The notes under the pieces were generated by a model. That model made no database searches, was not told the origin of the DNA, and saw only the letters and a list, made by a program, of their open reading frames with translations. Source: Cladorhizidae sp. MBARI D1340-BT2 (taxonomy: Eukaryota > Porifera > Demospongiae > Poecilosclerida > Cladorhizidae). Taken from it: a stretch of 64,000 nucleotides of DNA. Below, one piece after another: positions 1 through 9,624 of this stretch. The position numbers were made by a program, and so were the translations under genes. The stretch is taken from assembly GCA_028752905.1 (NCBI GenBank), contig JAQNBH010000011.1, positions 7,163,625 to 7,227,624 of the forward strand, in the 5' to 3' direction. The first letter of the stretch is position 1, and each line of letters starts with the position of its first letter.

Positions 1-420
1 ATTCTCTCTGTTGTAGGTCATGCAGACACCAGCATAAAACATTATACCTTATCTCAGTTTGATTTATCTCTCTGTTGTAGGTCATGCAGACACCAGCATA
101 AAACATTATACCTTGTCTCAGTTTGATTTATTAACCTTATTCTCTCTGTTGTAGGTCATGCAGACACCAGCATAAAACATTATACCTTATCTCAGTTTGA
201 TTTATCTCTCTGTTGTAGGTCATGCAGACACCAGCATAAAACATTATACCTTGTCTCAGTTTGATTTATTAACCTTATTCTCTCTGTTGTAGGTCATGCA
301 GACACCAGCATAAAACATTATACCTTATCTCAGTTTGATTTATTAACCTTATTCTCTCTGTTGTAGGTCATGCAGACACCAGCATAAAACATTATACATT
401 ATCTCCGTTTGATTTGTATT
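1..420. repeat. Tandem repeat, six copies of a 64/74-bp unit
   Basis: Six copies begin at about 4, 68, 142, 206, 280 and 354, so spacings are 64, 74, 64, 74 and 74 bp. The longer form carries an extra TTAACCTTATT-like segment before the next copy. Each copy holds CTCTCTGTTGTAG followed by GTCATGCAG, which looks like a pyrimidine tract with a 3' splice site. The first copy may continue left of the window. Confidence 0.95.
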
Positions 421-453
421 CATGTATGGTAGTTTGTGTGACACGGACTGTTC

Positions 454-1557
454 CTAGAAGCAACTGTCAATTAATGAACTTGCACAAGTAGCTTCATCAA
501 AGCACCAACGGCTCTCTAGAAAATCTTTAACATCTTCCAGTAACTCAACTGCTTATTTACAGCTCTTTATTTTTGACGGAGGTGGCTGTAAGTTTTCATC
601 AGATTGATTTTCATCAGCATCTTCCGTTTCAACTAAACTTTCTAAGAAGTTTTCTTCCCTTGTGTCGTCATCAATGTCAGCACAAATAGGGAGGTCGTTG
701 TCTCCATTCATATGCTCCTCAGCTGAACAACTGTCAACACTACTACCCATTGTCTTAGAAATCAAGGCTATTATTTTATGGGCTGTATCGATATCTTGAA
801 ATGGCTCGTCCTCTTCATTTAATAAGCTACTCAGGGATTAAAAATACCTCCACTTCAAAAACACTAGTCATCTTTACTTGTCTCCACCCATCGAATTGCT
901 GTTAGGACATTGATACATTTGACTACTTCTGTAGCACAGCTGCATGCATCAATCTTCGCTAAAACATAACCAAGAAATAGCCGATGGTAATATATCAGGA
1001 TAATGCCCAAGTCTAGTGGCTGTAATTTTTAACTCGCATTTTATGATTGAAAGCTGTCAAAACTTCATCAAGGTTTTCCATGCCTTTTTCGGGTGGTAAT
1101 ATTTCACAACCTCAGAAGCACCTAGGTTTTTCATATTTCCAGATGACAATGGGAGTTTATGTTTCACCAGCTCACTAACAAGGGTACTGTGAATCTCTGC
1201 TTCCTCTTTTTCCCACCCCAGCATTGCTTTCCTTTCTGTCCAAACCCACGATCAAGGAGTGTTTTCCAAAAGCATCCAGTCTCATCTAGATTATAAATGT
1301 GCAATTTCTCTGGCCTTCTCAGCAAGTTGAGGTCCACATGGGTAAATGTTCTTGGAACAGGCCATCACATACCATTAGTACAATGCTTCATTCACATCAG
1401 AATACGACACATTAGATTCTTACATTGCTCTTCAGTGTATCTGAAATTTGTATCTTACCACAACTCTAAGGGTGCACACAGTAATTCCAGGATGCTTCTT
1501 TGATCACCTCCACCTTCTTCTCCAAGGAGAGATGAACCTTTTTTTAGAAGATGCCAT
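454..1557 (-). pseudogene. Tigger/pogo-type (Tc1/mariner superfamily) transposase pseudogene
   Basis: Read on the minus strand this is a decayed cut-and-paste transposase of the Tigger/pogo kind. From the N-terminus: MASSKKR at 1557, then a frameshift into LSLEKKVEVIKE (psq-type helix-turn-helix). Next come a CENP-B-like stretch with KNI...GPQLAEKAREIAH, the DDE-domain start YNLDETGCFW with GGKKRKQRFTV, then NLGASEVVKYYHPKKAWKT. The block that should carry the second catalytic Asp (DN) and its surroundings is deleted. The sequence resumes at PLDLGII and AKIDACSCATEVVK, followed by an acidic tail. Several frameshifts and stops (one after SKIKSCK) make it non-functional. Family placement rests on remembered motif order. 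I found no terminal inverted repeats. Confidence 0.75.
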
Positions 1558-1716
1558 TACCAGACTCCAACAGCTAGTCTAACTATAGATTAGCTACACT
1601 CGAGAAGCCCTACTCAAAGAAATATGAGCATCACGCGAGCTGTCATGTGAGATGACTAGATTCTGTAGCTAGAAGACCTCTCAGCCAGTAGGCAGTGACT
1701 TAACTGTAGCCTCATA

Positions 1717-2041
1717 TATCATGTCTATTAAGAAGTATGGACTCCTTCCATTGGAGAAGTATTGCTCCTCAGAAGGCAACAACTAACAGTTGTGACCAAT
1801 CTTCTGTTGCAGTGATGAGAGAGGGTGTTGCTGTTGGCCACATTCCCTACAATATTGCCTCTGTTGTCTCTCAGTTTCTGAGAAGGAGTTTCAATAAAAA
1901 CTTTGCTGAGGTGACTGAATCAACAGAGGAGCTGGATATGGTTTGGAGATCCATTGTACATACCATTTTTATGGACCCAAGCCTTGCACTGATAAAGTGA
2001 CAGAAAACCCCCGATACATGCAAGTGGACTTCTGTAGCTAG
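1717..2041 (+). pseudogene. Relic of a HIRAN-like, repeat-associated domain
   Basis: Three reading frames must be stitched to follow it: HVY-stop-EVWTPSIGEV, then SSVAVMREGVAVGHIPYNI with SQFLRRSFNKNF, then NRGAGYGLEIHCTYHF. This order (WTP..GE, AVAV..G..VGH.P..I, FLRR, GLEIPC..F) matches a domain of about 90 residues that I remember from many repeat-encoded proteins of cnidarians and sponges and that resembles HIRAN domains. At least two frameshifts and a stop indicate a dead fragment. The original host element is unknown. Confidence 0.5.
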
Positions 2042-2295
2042 CCTTAGCTGCTACATAGTTGCTATCACAGTAGCTATGAGTATCATGTTGTTTTGCATGG
2101 CAATAAATGTCTGTTGGAGAGGGTGGTTTTATATTTGGGTCGGTGCTTTGGGAGTTGTCTGTTGTTTGGAATTTGGCTAGTCGGGGGCTTTCTAAGCACT
2201 ATTCTTATGGAAACATCAATTGGTGCATCTGCCACTGTCGATTATGAGGTAGGTGTCCACTATTGGGAGTGTCTGTTAACAGATGTTCCAAATAT
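2042..2295. other. No recognisable feature
   Basis: Between the HIRAN-like relic and the 22-bp satellite I see no gene, RNA or repeat that I can name. Confidence 0.5.
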
Positions 2296-2373
2296 TAAAA
2301 GCATCAGTTTTAAATATTAAAAGCATCAGGTTTAAATATTAAAAGCATCAGGTTTAAATATTAAAAGCATCAG
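2296..2373. repeat. 22-bp AT-rich satellite, left part
   Basis: Head-to-tail copies of TTTTAAATATTAAAAGCATC plus AG. The array is interrupted by the LTR retrotransposon and continues at 7937. Confidence 0.95.
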
Positions 2374-2668
2374 TGTTAGGGATTTGGGGAAGTTGCGGGA
2401 TGAATGGATGCGGTAGAGGAAAAGATCATAAGAAGATGCTTCATTCAGAATACAACTCAGCTGGTTCTGTCTGGGCCTCTATGGTGGCTCCCTTAAATAG
2501 GCTACCACCTGAGTCCCAGCCCAGGACCTTATTTGGTAATATATGATACATGTACAATTATACATTCTAGTGGTTACTTCTCATGCTACTAGGTTATGCC
2601 CTAATTAGGTAATGGTTCAGTTAGTCTGTTGTGGTCTGGGGTTCTCCATGGGTTGGGGATCCCCAACA
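2374..2668 (-). repeat. LTR (3' LTR of the minus-strand element)
   Basis: A 295-bp LTR. By eye it differs from the other LTR by two substitutions and two 1-bp indels (near the CATAAGAAG, AGGCTACC, CTGAGT and CAGCCCAGG stretches). The 3' end of the RNase H reading frame runs into it, with its stop at 2617-2619. Confidence 0.95.
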
Positions 2669-3941
2669 CTCCTCCCCTCCCCCTCCTGCAGCGAGTCATG
2701 GGGCAGATTATCTGGTGCATCTGCGATCCAGGCTTGACGAGACAGACCATCTGCGTTGCCGTTGTCGGCTCCAGGACGGTGAATGATGGAGTGGGAGAAT
2801 CGTTGAAGACGTAGGGACCACCTGCTCAGTCGACCACCAACATCCTTCATATTATGTAGGTAGCGTAAACAACTGTGGTCGGTTACTATTGTGAAGGAGA
2901 CTCCTGTGAGGTAGACTTCGAAGTGTCGGACACCATCGACTATGGCCAGGCATTCACGTTCCACAGCTGCATAATTTCTCTCACGGCTACAGAGCTTCCT
3001 TGAATAGAAAGCAATGGGGCGATCTCCATTCTCGTCTGAATGTTGGCTGAGGACAGCAGCAATGCCCACGTCAGAGGCATCTGTCTGCAGTATGAATGGT
3101 TGAGTGTAGTCGGGTCCCTGCAGGACAGGGTCAGTTGAGAGTGACTGCTTGAGTTGCTCGAATGCTGACTGATGGACATCTGTCCACTTGACCTTGTTTG
3201 GGAGTTCCTTACATGTGAGGTCAGATAGTGGGGCTGAAATGTCGGCGTAGTGGGGTACAAATCTCCGATAATACCCAGCCAACCCGAGAAAAGACCGGAC
3301 GTCTTTCTTTGTCCGAGGACGAATGAAGTTTTTGATGGAGTGGACCTTGGCAGAGTCAGGACCTGGCCATGTCCCACTCTGTGGCCAAGGTAGAGGCATT
3401 CGTGCATGCTGAATTGGCACTTGCTCATCTTCACTGTCAATCCTGCCCCCTCCAGCCTGCAGAGTGTCTCATGTATGTGAGCCATGTGATCTGTCCAAGT
3501 GGTACTGAAGACAACCAGGTCGTCCATGTAGGCAGCGACGTGGGTCGTCAGGTCACCCACTAGAGAGTTCATAAGGCGTTGGAAGGTAGCAGGTGCTCCG
3601 ACGAGGCCGAAGGGCATCACGGAGAACTGATATTTTCCAAATGGCGTTGTGAAAGCAGTCTTCTCCCGTGAGGCCTCGGCCACTGGTGGCACCTGCCAAT
3701 ATCCTTTTGTCAAGTCGAGGGTTGTGATAAAACTGGCCCCTGAGAGACCATCTAAGAGGTCTTCTACTCTCGGCATAGGGAAGGGGTCGGGGCGGGTCAC
3801 CGCATTGAGTTTGCGGTAGTCTACACACAACCTAAGTGACCCATCCTTTTTTGTAACGAGGACTATTGGTGAGGCCCATGGACTCCTGCTTACCTCAATA
3901 ATGCCAGCCCTCAGCATAGATGCTATCTCATCCTTTACGGT
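2617..3941 (-). pseudogene. pol: Reverse transcriptase-RNase H region of the Gmr1-type element
   Basis: Follows the integrase in the same frame after one TAG. RT motifs in order are SRSPWASPIVLVTKKDG, LRLCVDYRKLN, TTLDLTKGYWQ, FGLVGAPATFQRLM and the catalytic AAYMDDLVVFS, then YLGHRV. At about 3355-3360 the frame shifts, and RPRTKKDVRSFLGLAGYYRR continues in another frame. RNase H follows with LQTDASDVGIAAVLSQ, ERECLAIVDG and TDHSCLRYL. Catalytic residues of both domains are present, so the region looks recently disabled. It ends inside the LTR. The TAG could be a point mutation or a recoded stop; the frameshift argues that this copy is simply damaged. Confidence 0.85.
2669..2691 (-). promoter_or_regulatory. 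Polypurine tract
   Basis: On the minus strand the bases directly upstream of the 3' LTR are purine-rich (GGAGGGGGAGGGGAGGAG), the usual site that primes plus-strand DNA synthesis in LTR retrotransposons. Confidence 0.85.
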
Positions 3942-6900
3942 CTACACCCGAGCCTGAGGTAGGCGATAAGGGGGAGAGCTAAGGGGTACAGACTCGCCTG
4001 TATCAATGGAGATGGAGGTGAGCTCTGTGAGTCCAGGCTGATCGCTAAACACCTTGTTGTGGGCAGCAAGGAGATGGAGTAGGTCCTCTCTCTGGGTCGG
4101 GAGAAGTTCTGGATTTATTCTGTGTGGATCAGGCGAAGGTGTGTCAGACCAGGTAGGGATGTCCTCGTGGTCCTGCACTTGAGACTCGACAGAGCTGTAC
4201 AGGCATACTGCTGAAGGGGACTCCCACCTGGCGAGCATGTTGACATGGTACGTGCGAGAAGGCTTCCTGGAGCCAGCCATCCTGACACGGTAGGTGGTTG
4301 GGGAGATGATATCGGTGATGGGGAATGGTCCCTGCCATTTCGCCAAAAGCTTGTTGGTGGAGGATGGCAACAGCACAAGGACCAAATCTCCTACCGCAAA
4401 TGACCTCTCCCGAGCCTTCTGGTCATACCACAACTTCATTTGTTGCTTGTTGTCACGTTCAGTGATGGAGGCAATGTCTCTGGCTGCCTCAAGTCTAGCG
4501 TAGGTGGCCATCATGTGCGAGACGACACTTTCAGGGCAACTATGGGGTTCTTGCCATGCCTCCTTGAGCACGTCTAGGGGTCCTCGTGGGTTTCTTCCAA
4601 AGACCAGCTCAAAGGGTCTGTATCCGGTCGAGCTGTGTGGGGTCTCTCGAAAAGCAAACAATAAGTAGGGCAGTGACTTGTGCCACTGCCCACCAAATCT
4701 TGTGACATACTTACGTAATCCACTTTTGAGCGTTGCGTTATATCGCTGCACCATTCCGTCTGTCTCAGGATGATAGGCCGACGTCTTGATGGAGCGTATG
4801 CTGAAGAGGTCATAGAAGTGGTCCATCAGTTGGTTACAGAAGTTTGCCCCCCTGTCTGTTAGGATCTCTTTCGGCAGTCCGACTCTCGAGAAGTAGTCCA
4901 CCAGAGCCTCTGCTACATCCTTACTGGTGGTTGTGCGGAGAGGTATTGCATCTGGGTATCTGGAGCCATAGTCCACGATGGTGAGGATATACCTGTGACC
5001 TTCCTCGGTCACAGGCAGTGGTCCCACCATATCCATGGCAATGCGGGTAAATGGTGTTGAAATAACTGGTAGTGGCACCAGAGGAACTTTCCTGGTAGTT
5101 CCCTTGGCTGTGCGCTGGCAAGTCTGGCAGCATCTGCAGAGGTCTGCGACGGCCTGTCTTACTCCAGGCCAGAAAAAGCGGTGAATGATTCTGTCAGTCG
5201 TCCTCCTGCGACCGAAGTGGCCCGCCCATGGTGCCATGTGGGCCGTTCTGAGTACAGACTCTCTGTAGCTGTGTGGCAGGATGACCTGGTCAATTGGCTC
5301 TTTCTGGTGAGGTGGGATCCAGCTGCGGAACATGATACCATCTCGGAGGAAGAAAGGGGCAATCCTGTCGTTGCACTTCTTGCGCATGATGTTTAGTGAT
5401 GGGTCATTGGACTGGGATTCCTTGAGCTGGTCAGGTCCACCATCTAGGAGCGTTGGTTGTCCACGTACAGCTGCATACCTACGTCGGTCAAGCCTCTTCT
5501 GGTGGCGGGACGGTCGGTTCTTGTCGGATATCTGCACAAAAAAATCGTCTGCAAAGTTAGGCAAGTCAGCTATAGAGTGGCCTTGAGGAGATAGGTAGGG
5601 TACATGATCCTCCTCTTTAGGCCCAGTGTTCTGGGTCAGTTCTTCATCCGAAGAGGATGTACACAACTCGGAGGATGGTGGAGTAGACGACTGCACCTGC
5701 GTCTTGGTCTGTGGTCTGGCTCTGTGTGTGGGGATGAAACTGGACTTCTCAGAGTCAGTGGAGGAGGACATGTTCTCTACATAGTTCACATGTCGTCTGC
5801 ATCTCCGGACTGGTCGGGAGGGGATGGACTTGTCTGAGCCACTGGGTCCTGAGTGGGGAAGAAGAGTGAATAATTCAGGGAAATCTGTTCCCAGGAGACC
5901 ATCAAATTGTAGTGTAGAGTTCACTGCCATCCTTAGCAGTATGGTTTTTCCTCTCACACTGAGGCGGACCATGGTGGTTGGATGTTTGGAGGAGGTGCCA
6001 TTGTGTCCCGTGATGATCACTTGTCCTTCACGGCGATAGTTCCTCGCCAAACATCTGGGATGTACTTGTGAGAGGTCACAAGCTGTATCTACTAGGAGAT
6101 GGCGGACCTCTTTCCCGTTGATTGTACCTGGAATGGTGACAAAAGGTAACTTATGATTTACCATGCTTACCAGACAAGTTTTGTTGGGACACTTGGCTGC
6201 CACATGACCATACTCATGACAGTGGTAGCAACGTGGGTCCTTCACTGGGTCGAAGTTTGGGAGGAGAAGGGCCTTGACTTCGACAGTGGTAGAGTCTGGT
6301 TTGGACGGGTCCGAATTGGGTACTTTACCCTGAGGGCGAGGATTGTTGCGGTCGAACGGTCCAGTACCTCTATAGAAGGAAGGCCTGGCCCACTTCTTGG
6401 GGTCGTCCACCTTAGGCAGACTGTGGATGTAATCATCTGCAATGCGAGAGGCTTCCTTGGTGGAGGATGGATTCCGAGCCCTGACCCAGGACTCGACCTT
6501 GGGATCAGAGAGGGTGGACAGCATCTTATCCATGCTCACAAGATCGATCAAATCTGCTTTGGATGATGTCTCCTTGGCCCAGAGAGTCACTAGGGAAAGC
6601 ACTCGCAGGCCGTATTGTTGGCAGGGTTCAGAGGGCAGCTGAGCCAGGTCTCTAATTTTGACCCTGTAATGGTTTGGCGTGATACCATGCAGGGAGATCA
6701 GTGCCGCCTTGACAGCCTGGAATGTCGTCTTTTCATCGTCAGGCATCTGCTCTTGGTATTTCTGGGATACTGGGTCCAGCAGGGGGATGAGGTTGGCTGT
6801 CCAGTATTCAGGTGAAACTTCATATAGAGTCATATGGCTCTGGAAATTGTTCAGAAACATTTCCATGTTGCCAACATCGGTGATGGGAGTCAGTCTGGGT

Positions 6901-7487
6901 GCATCTCGGGCTGCTCTTTTTTTTTCTCTTTCACCAGCACGTCTGGCCTCCTCCTGCCTGTCGGCTATTCGCTCGAGGCGGAGTTCCTCCATCTGTTTGG
7001 CTCGAGTGTCCTCATCCTGGAGTCTGCGAACTTCTGCATCACCTTTGGCCACGGCCGTAGCTTCTTGATTGGCCGTTAAGAGTATTAGCCAGTGTTCTTC
7101 ATCGGCTCGTCGACGGTGCTGCTCCATCTCTTTTTCAGCTGTTTGGTCTTCTTTTCTACGAACTTCCTCTGCTATTCGCCTTCTCTCCGCCTCCTCACGC
7201 TCGAGTCGGCGGGCTTCCTCACGTTTCTCTGCATACTGGCGGGCTTCTTCTGCTGCCAGTCGTCTCTCCTCTCTGTCAGACTGTTGCATCATCATGAACA
7301 TGTTCATCATTTTGATCATGTCTGCTGAGCCGTTTTCCTGCAGAGTGGCTGTGGAAGATGCAGAGGGCTCCTCCGACGGCTCTGCTTCTGTGGACCTAGA
7401 GCGGCTGGATTCAGCATCAAATGAAGTGAGAGGGAGATCACGGGTACTGTCTTTGTTGAAAGCTTTTGACTTGTTCCTGGTAGACAT
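3942..7487 (-). CDS. gag-pol: Gag-protease-integrase polyprotein of the Gmr1-type element
   Basis: An open frame of 1181 codons. Residues about 70-195 are a highly charged, Glu/Arg-rich stretch likely to be coiled coil. Residues about 200-355 look like a capsid region and end in a SCAN-like segment (LSDPKVESWVRARNPSSTKE). A CX2CX4HX4C zinc knuckle sits at about 420-433, and an aspartic protease site VDTACD at about 466-471 has DTA where DTG or DSG is common. The integrase has an HHCC zinc domain at about 750-792 and catalytic acids near 819 (MDMVGPL), 878 (LTDRGANF) and 908 (HPETDGMVQRYN), then a GPF/Y-type tail near 1080. In life it would package, cleave and integrate the element. SCAN domains of vertebrate transcription factors are thought to derive from the capsid of such elements, which fits. 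The start is the first Met after the leader. Confidence 0.9.
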   Translation of the reverse strand: MSTRNKSKAFNKDSTRDLPLTSFDAESSRSRSTEAEPSEEPSASSTATLQENGSADMIKMMNMFMMMQQSDREERRLAAEEARQYAEKREEARRLEREEAERRRIAEEVRRKEDQTAEKEMEQHRRRADEEHWLILLTANQEATAVAKGDAEVRRLQDEDTRAKQMEELRLERIADRQEEARRAGEREKKRAARDAPRLTPITDVGNMEMFLNNFQSHMTLYEVSPEYWTANLIPLLDPVSQKYQEQMPDDEKTTFQAVKAALISLHGITPNHYRVKIRDLAQLPSEPCQQYGLRVLSLVTLWAKETSSKADLIDLVSMDKMLSTLSDPKVESWVRARNPSSTKEASRIADDYIHSLPKVDDPKKWARPSFYRGTGPFDRNNPRPQGKVPNSDPSKPDSTTVEVKALLLPNFDPVKDPRCYHCHEYGHVAAKCPNKTCLVSMVNHKLPFVTIPGTINGKEVRHLLVDTACDLSQVHPRCLARNYRREGQVIITGHNGTSSKHPTTMVRLSVRGKTILLRMAVNSTLQFDGLLGTDFPELFTLLPHSGPSGSDKSIPSRPVRRCRRHVNYVENMSSSTDSEKSSFIPTHRARPQTKTQVQSSTPPSSELCTSSSDEELTQNTGPKEEDHVPYLSPQGHSIADLPNFADDFFVQISDKNRPSRHQKRLDRRRYAAVRGQPTLLDGGPDQLKESQSNDPSLNIMRKKCNDRIAPFFLRDGIMFRSWIPPHQKEPIDQVILPHSYRESVLRTAHMAPWAGHFGRRRTTDRIIHRFFWPGVRQAVADLCRCCQTCQRTAKGTTRKVPLVPLPVISTPFTRIAMDMVGPLPVTEEGHRYILTIVDYGSRYPDAIPLRTTTSKDVAEALVDYFSRVGLPKEILTDRGANFCNQLMDHFYDLFSIRSIKTSAYHPETDGMVQRYNATLKSGLRKYVTRFGGQWHKSLPYLLFAFRETPHSSTGYRPFELVFGRNPRGPLDVLKEAWQEPHSCPESVVSHMMATYARLEAARDIASITERDNKQQMKLWYDQKARERSFAVGDLVLVLLPSSTNKLLAKWQGPFPITDIISPTTYRVRMAGSRKPSRTYHVNMLARWESPSAVCLYSSVESQVQDHEDIPTWSDTPSPDPHRINPELLPTQREDLLHLLAAHNKVFSDQPGLTELTSISIDTGESVPLSSPPYRLPQARV

Positions 7488-7621
7488 GGCTCCAAAATTC
7501 TAGGAGGGTAGGTTGGAAACAAACAACAAAAATTTAAGTATAGATGGAACTTGAGAACCAGCCGTATCAATAGAGGCAGAAGTCTTCTGGGTAGGGTATT
7601 TGGAGTGGAGTGGAGTGGAGT

Positions 7622-7643
7622 CGTCTCTGGTAGCTGCCACCAG
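7622..7643 (-). promoter_or_regulatory. Primer-binding-like site
   Basis: On the minus strand the sequence directly after the 5' LTR reads CTGGTGGCAGCTACCAGAG. A TGG at the LTR edge is typical of sites that pair with a tRNA 3' end. I cannot assign the tRNA. Confidence 0.6.
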
Positions 7644-7936
7644 TGTTAGGGATTTGGGGAAGTTGCGGGATGAATGGATGCGGTAGAGGAAAAGATCATA
7701 GAAGATGCTTCATTCAGAATACAACTCAGCTGGTTCTGTCTGGGCCTCTATGGTGGCTCCCTTAAATAGACTACCACCTTAGTCCCAGCCAGGACCTTAT
7801 TTGGTAATATATGATACATGTACAATTATACATTCTAGTGGTTACTTCTCATGCTACTAGGTTATGCCCTAATTAGGTAATGGTTCAGTTAGTCTGTTGT
7901 GGTCTGGGGTTCTCCATGGGTTGGGGATCCCCAACA
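7644..7936 (-). repeat. LTR (5' LTR of the minus-strand element)
   Basis: A 293-bp partner of the 2374-2668 LTR, followed by the ATCAG target-site copy and then the 22-bp satellite. Confidence 0.95.
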
Positions 7937-8715
7937 ATCAGTTAAAGTATATATTAGTTTTAAATATTAGTTTTAAATATTAAAAGTATCAGTTCTAAAT
8001 ATTAAAAGCATCAGTTTTAAATATTAAAAGCATCGGTTTTAAATATTAAAGGCAAATATTAAAAGCATCAGTTTTAAATATTAAAAGCATCAGTTTTAAA
8101 TAGTTTTAAATATTAAAAGCATCAGTTTTAAATATTAAAAGCATCAGTTTTAAATATTAACAGCATCAGTTTTAAAAGCATCAGTTTTAAATATTAAAAG
8201 CATCAGTTTTAAATATTAAAAGCAAATATTAAAAGCATCAGTTTTAAATATTAAAAGCAAATATTAAAAGCATCAGTTTTAAATAGTTAAAGCATCAGTT
8301 TTAAATATTAAAAGCATCATTTTTAAATATTAAAAGCATCAGTTTAAAACATCAGTTTTAAATATAATAGGCATCAGTTTTAATATGTTTTAAATATTAA
8401 AAGCATCAGTTTTAAATATTAAAAGCATCAGTTTTAAATATTAAAAGCATCAGTTTTAAATATTAAAAGCATCAGCATCATTTTTAAATATTAAAAGCAT
8501 CAGTTTTAAATTTAAAAGCATCAGTTTTAAATATTAAAAGTATCAGTTTTAAATATTTAAAACTATCAGTTTTTAATATTAAAAGTTGCAGGTTTTAAAT
8601 ACTAAAAGTATATTTAAAAGTATCAGTTTTAAATATTAAAAGTAGCCATTTTAAATATTAAAAGTTATCAGTCAGTTTTAAATATTAAGTTTTAAATATT
8701 AGTTTTAGATATTAG
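7937..8715. repeat. 22-bp AT-rich satellite, right part
   Basis: About 35 degenerate copies of the TTTTAAATATTAAAAGCATCAG-type unit (22 bp, written here in full only as a family name), with many truncated copies such as TTAAAAGCAAATATTAAAAG. The array becomes irregular toward its right end. Confidence 0.93.
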
Positions 8716-8864
8716 TATTGGTTATTGATGCCAGCCAGTTGTCTCCAGACTATATAGTATTTTCTAACATCTTTCTTGACGATTATCTCATTATTGTTTC
8801 TGAGCAATTTGTTGGTCCTCCACTCTTGTGGACAAGTCAGGGTGCAATATATGTGCGTGGTTTT

Positions 8865-9050
8865 CTCATGAGAAGCAGATCAGCAGGTGTGACTCCATAA
8901 GTTAAATGAGGAGTTGTATAATTGAAACAGTGAAGTGTGCAGAATCCATGGAGTTCTAAAGTCGTAATCACAAGCACATTTTCCAAAACTTTACCTGCCT
9001 TGATCCCCCCCCCCCCCCCCCCCCCCCCCCCCCACACACACACTTCCCCT
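8865..9050 (-). repeat. Dispersed repeat copy D with (C)29-(CA)n tract
   Basis: The stretch AGTGAAGTGTGCAGAAT, then CATGGAGTTC and ATCACAAGC, matches copy C at 26255-26470, so this is a further partial member of that dispersed family. It ends in 29 C residues at 9005-9033 followed by a short (CA)n. Confidence 0.6.
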
Positions 9051-9219
9051 TAACATGGTGACTACGATACATACACCATTGTCGAGCAAAACCATCGAAC
9101 TCCCCTCAGCGGGTAAGCAAACTCCTCAATTATTTACCGTACGTCCAAAATAGGAAACTGCTGTCAGCTATGAAGACCTAGGCTAGCCCGGAACATCAGG
9201 GTTCTAGAAAGAGTTCAAT

Positions 9220-9624
9220 GGAAAGAGACCTGATGGCATGTCCATCATTCCATGGTCAAGTGGTAGACTCTTGGTATGCGATGCAACCTACAGTGACACC
9301 TTTGCCCCATCCAACCTTTTGGCTGCAGTCACTGAGGTTGGTGCAGTGGCAGCCCAGGCGGAGATTTTGAAGGGTAAGAAGTTCGCCCACCTGGACTCGG
9401 CATACAAGTTTGTACCGGTGGCGGTAGAGACTTGTGGATCCTTTGGGCCTCAAGCAAAGGCATTCTTCAGGGAGTTGGGATGCTGCCTGAGGTCAGTGAC
9501 TTATGAAAAGAACTCCCATCAATATCTTCTTTCTGTGGCTGTGCAGCGTGGGAATGCAGCCTCAGTAATGGGATCTTTGCCATCAGGTTTTGGGACAAGC
9601 CATTTCCCTTATGTCATCACTTGA
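9220..9624 (+). pseudogene. C-terminal fragment of a non-LTR-type retroelement polyprotein
   Basis: The open stretch begins KRPDGMSIIPWSSGRLLV and goes on with CDATYSDTFAPSNLLAAVTE, KFAHLDSAYKFVPVAVET, GPQAKAFFRELG and SVAVQRGNAASVMGS. I recognise this as the C-terminal segment (RPDG...PW..G..L.WD.T, VA.QRGNAA..MG) widely attached to reverse transcriptases of invertebrate retroelements. Its biochemical role is not known to me. The usual Trp before Asp is Cys here. No RT lies directly upstream and the frame is lost before about 9220, so this is a 5'-truncated copy. Confidence 0.6.

Larger units (their letters stand above)
2374..7936 (-). mobile_element. Full-length Ty3/gypsy LTR retrotransposon with Gmr1-type gene order
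   Basis: A 5563-bp element on the minus strand, bounded by two near-identical LTRs that start TGTTAGGG and end CCCCAACA on the plus strand. A 5-bp target-site duplication ATCAG lies at 2369-2373 and 7937-7941. A primer-binding-like site and a polypurine tract sit just inside the LTRs. Order in the element is gag, protease, integrase, reverse transcriptase, RNase H. Integrase upstream of RT is the copia order, but the RT and integrase look like Ty3/gypsy; this combination defines the Gmr1 group first described in deuterostomes. No envelope gene is visible. Only two coding lesions were noticed: one TAG between integrase and RT, and one frameshift at the RT/RNase H junction. Confidence 0.93.
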
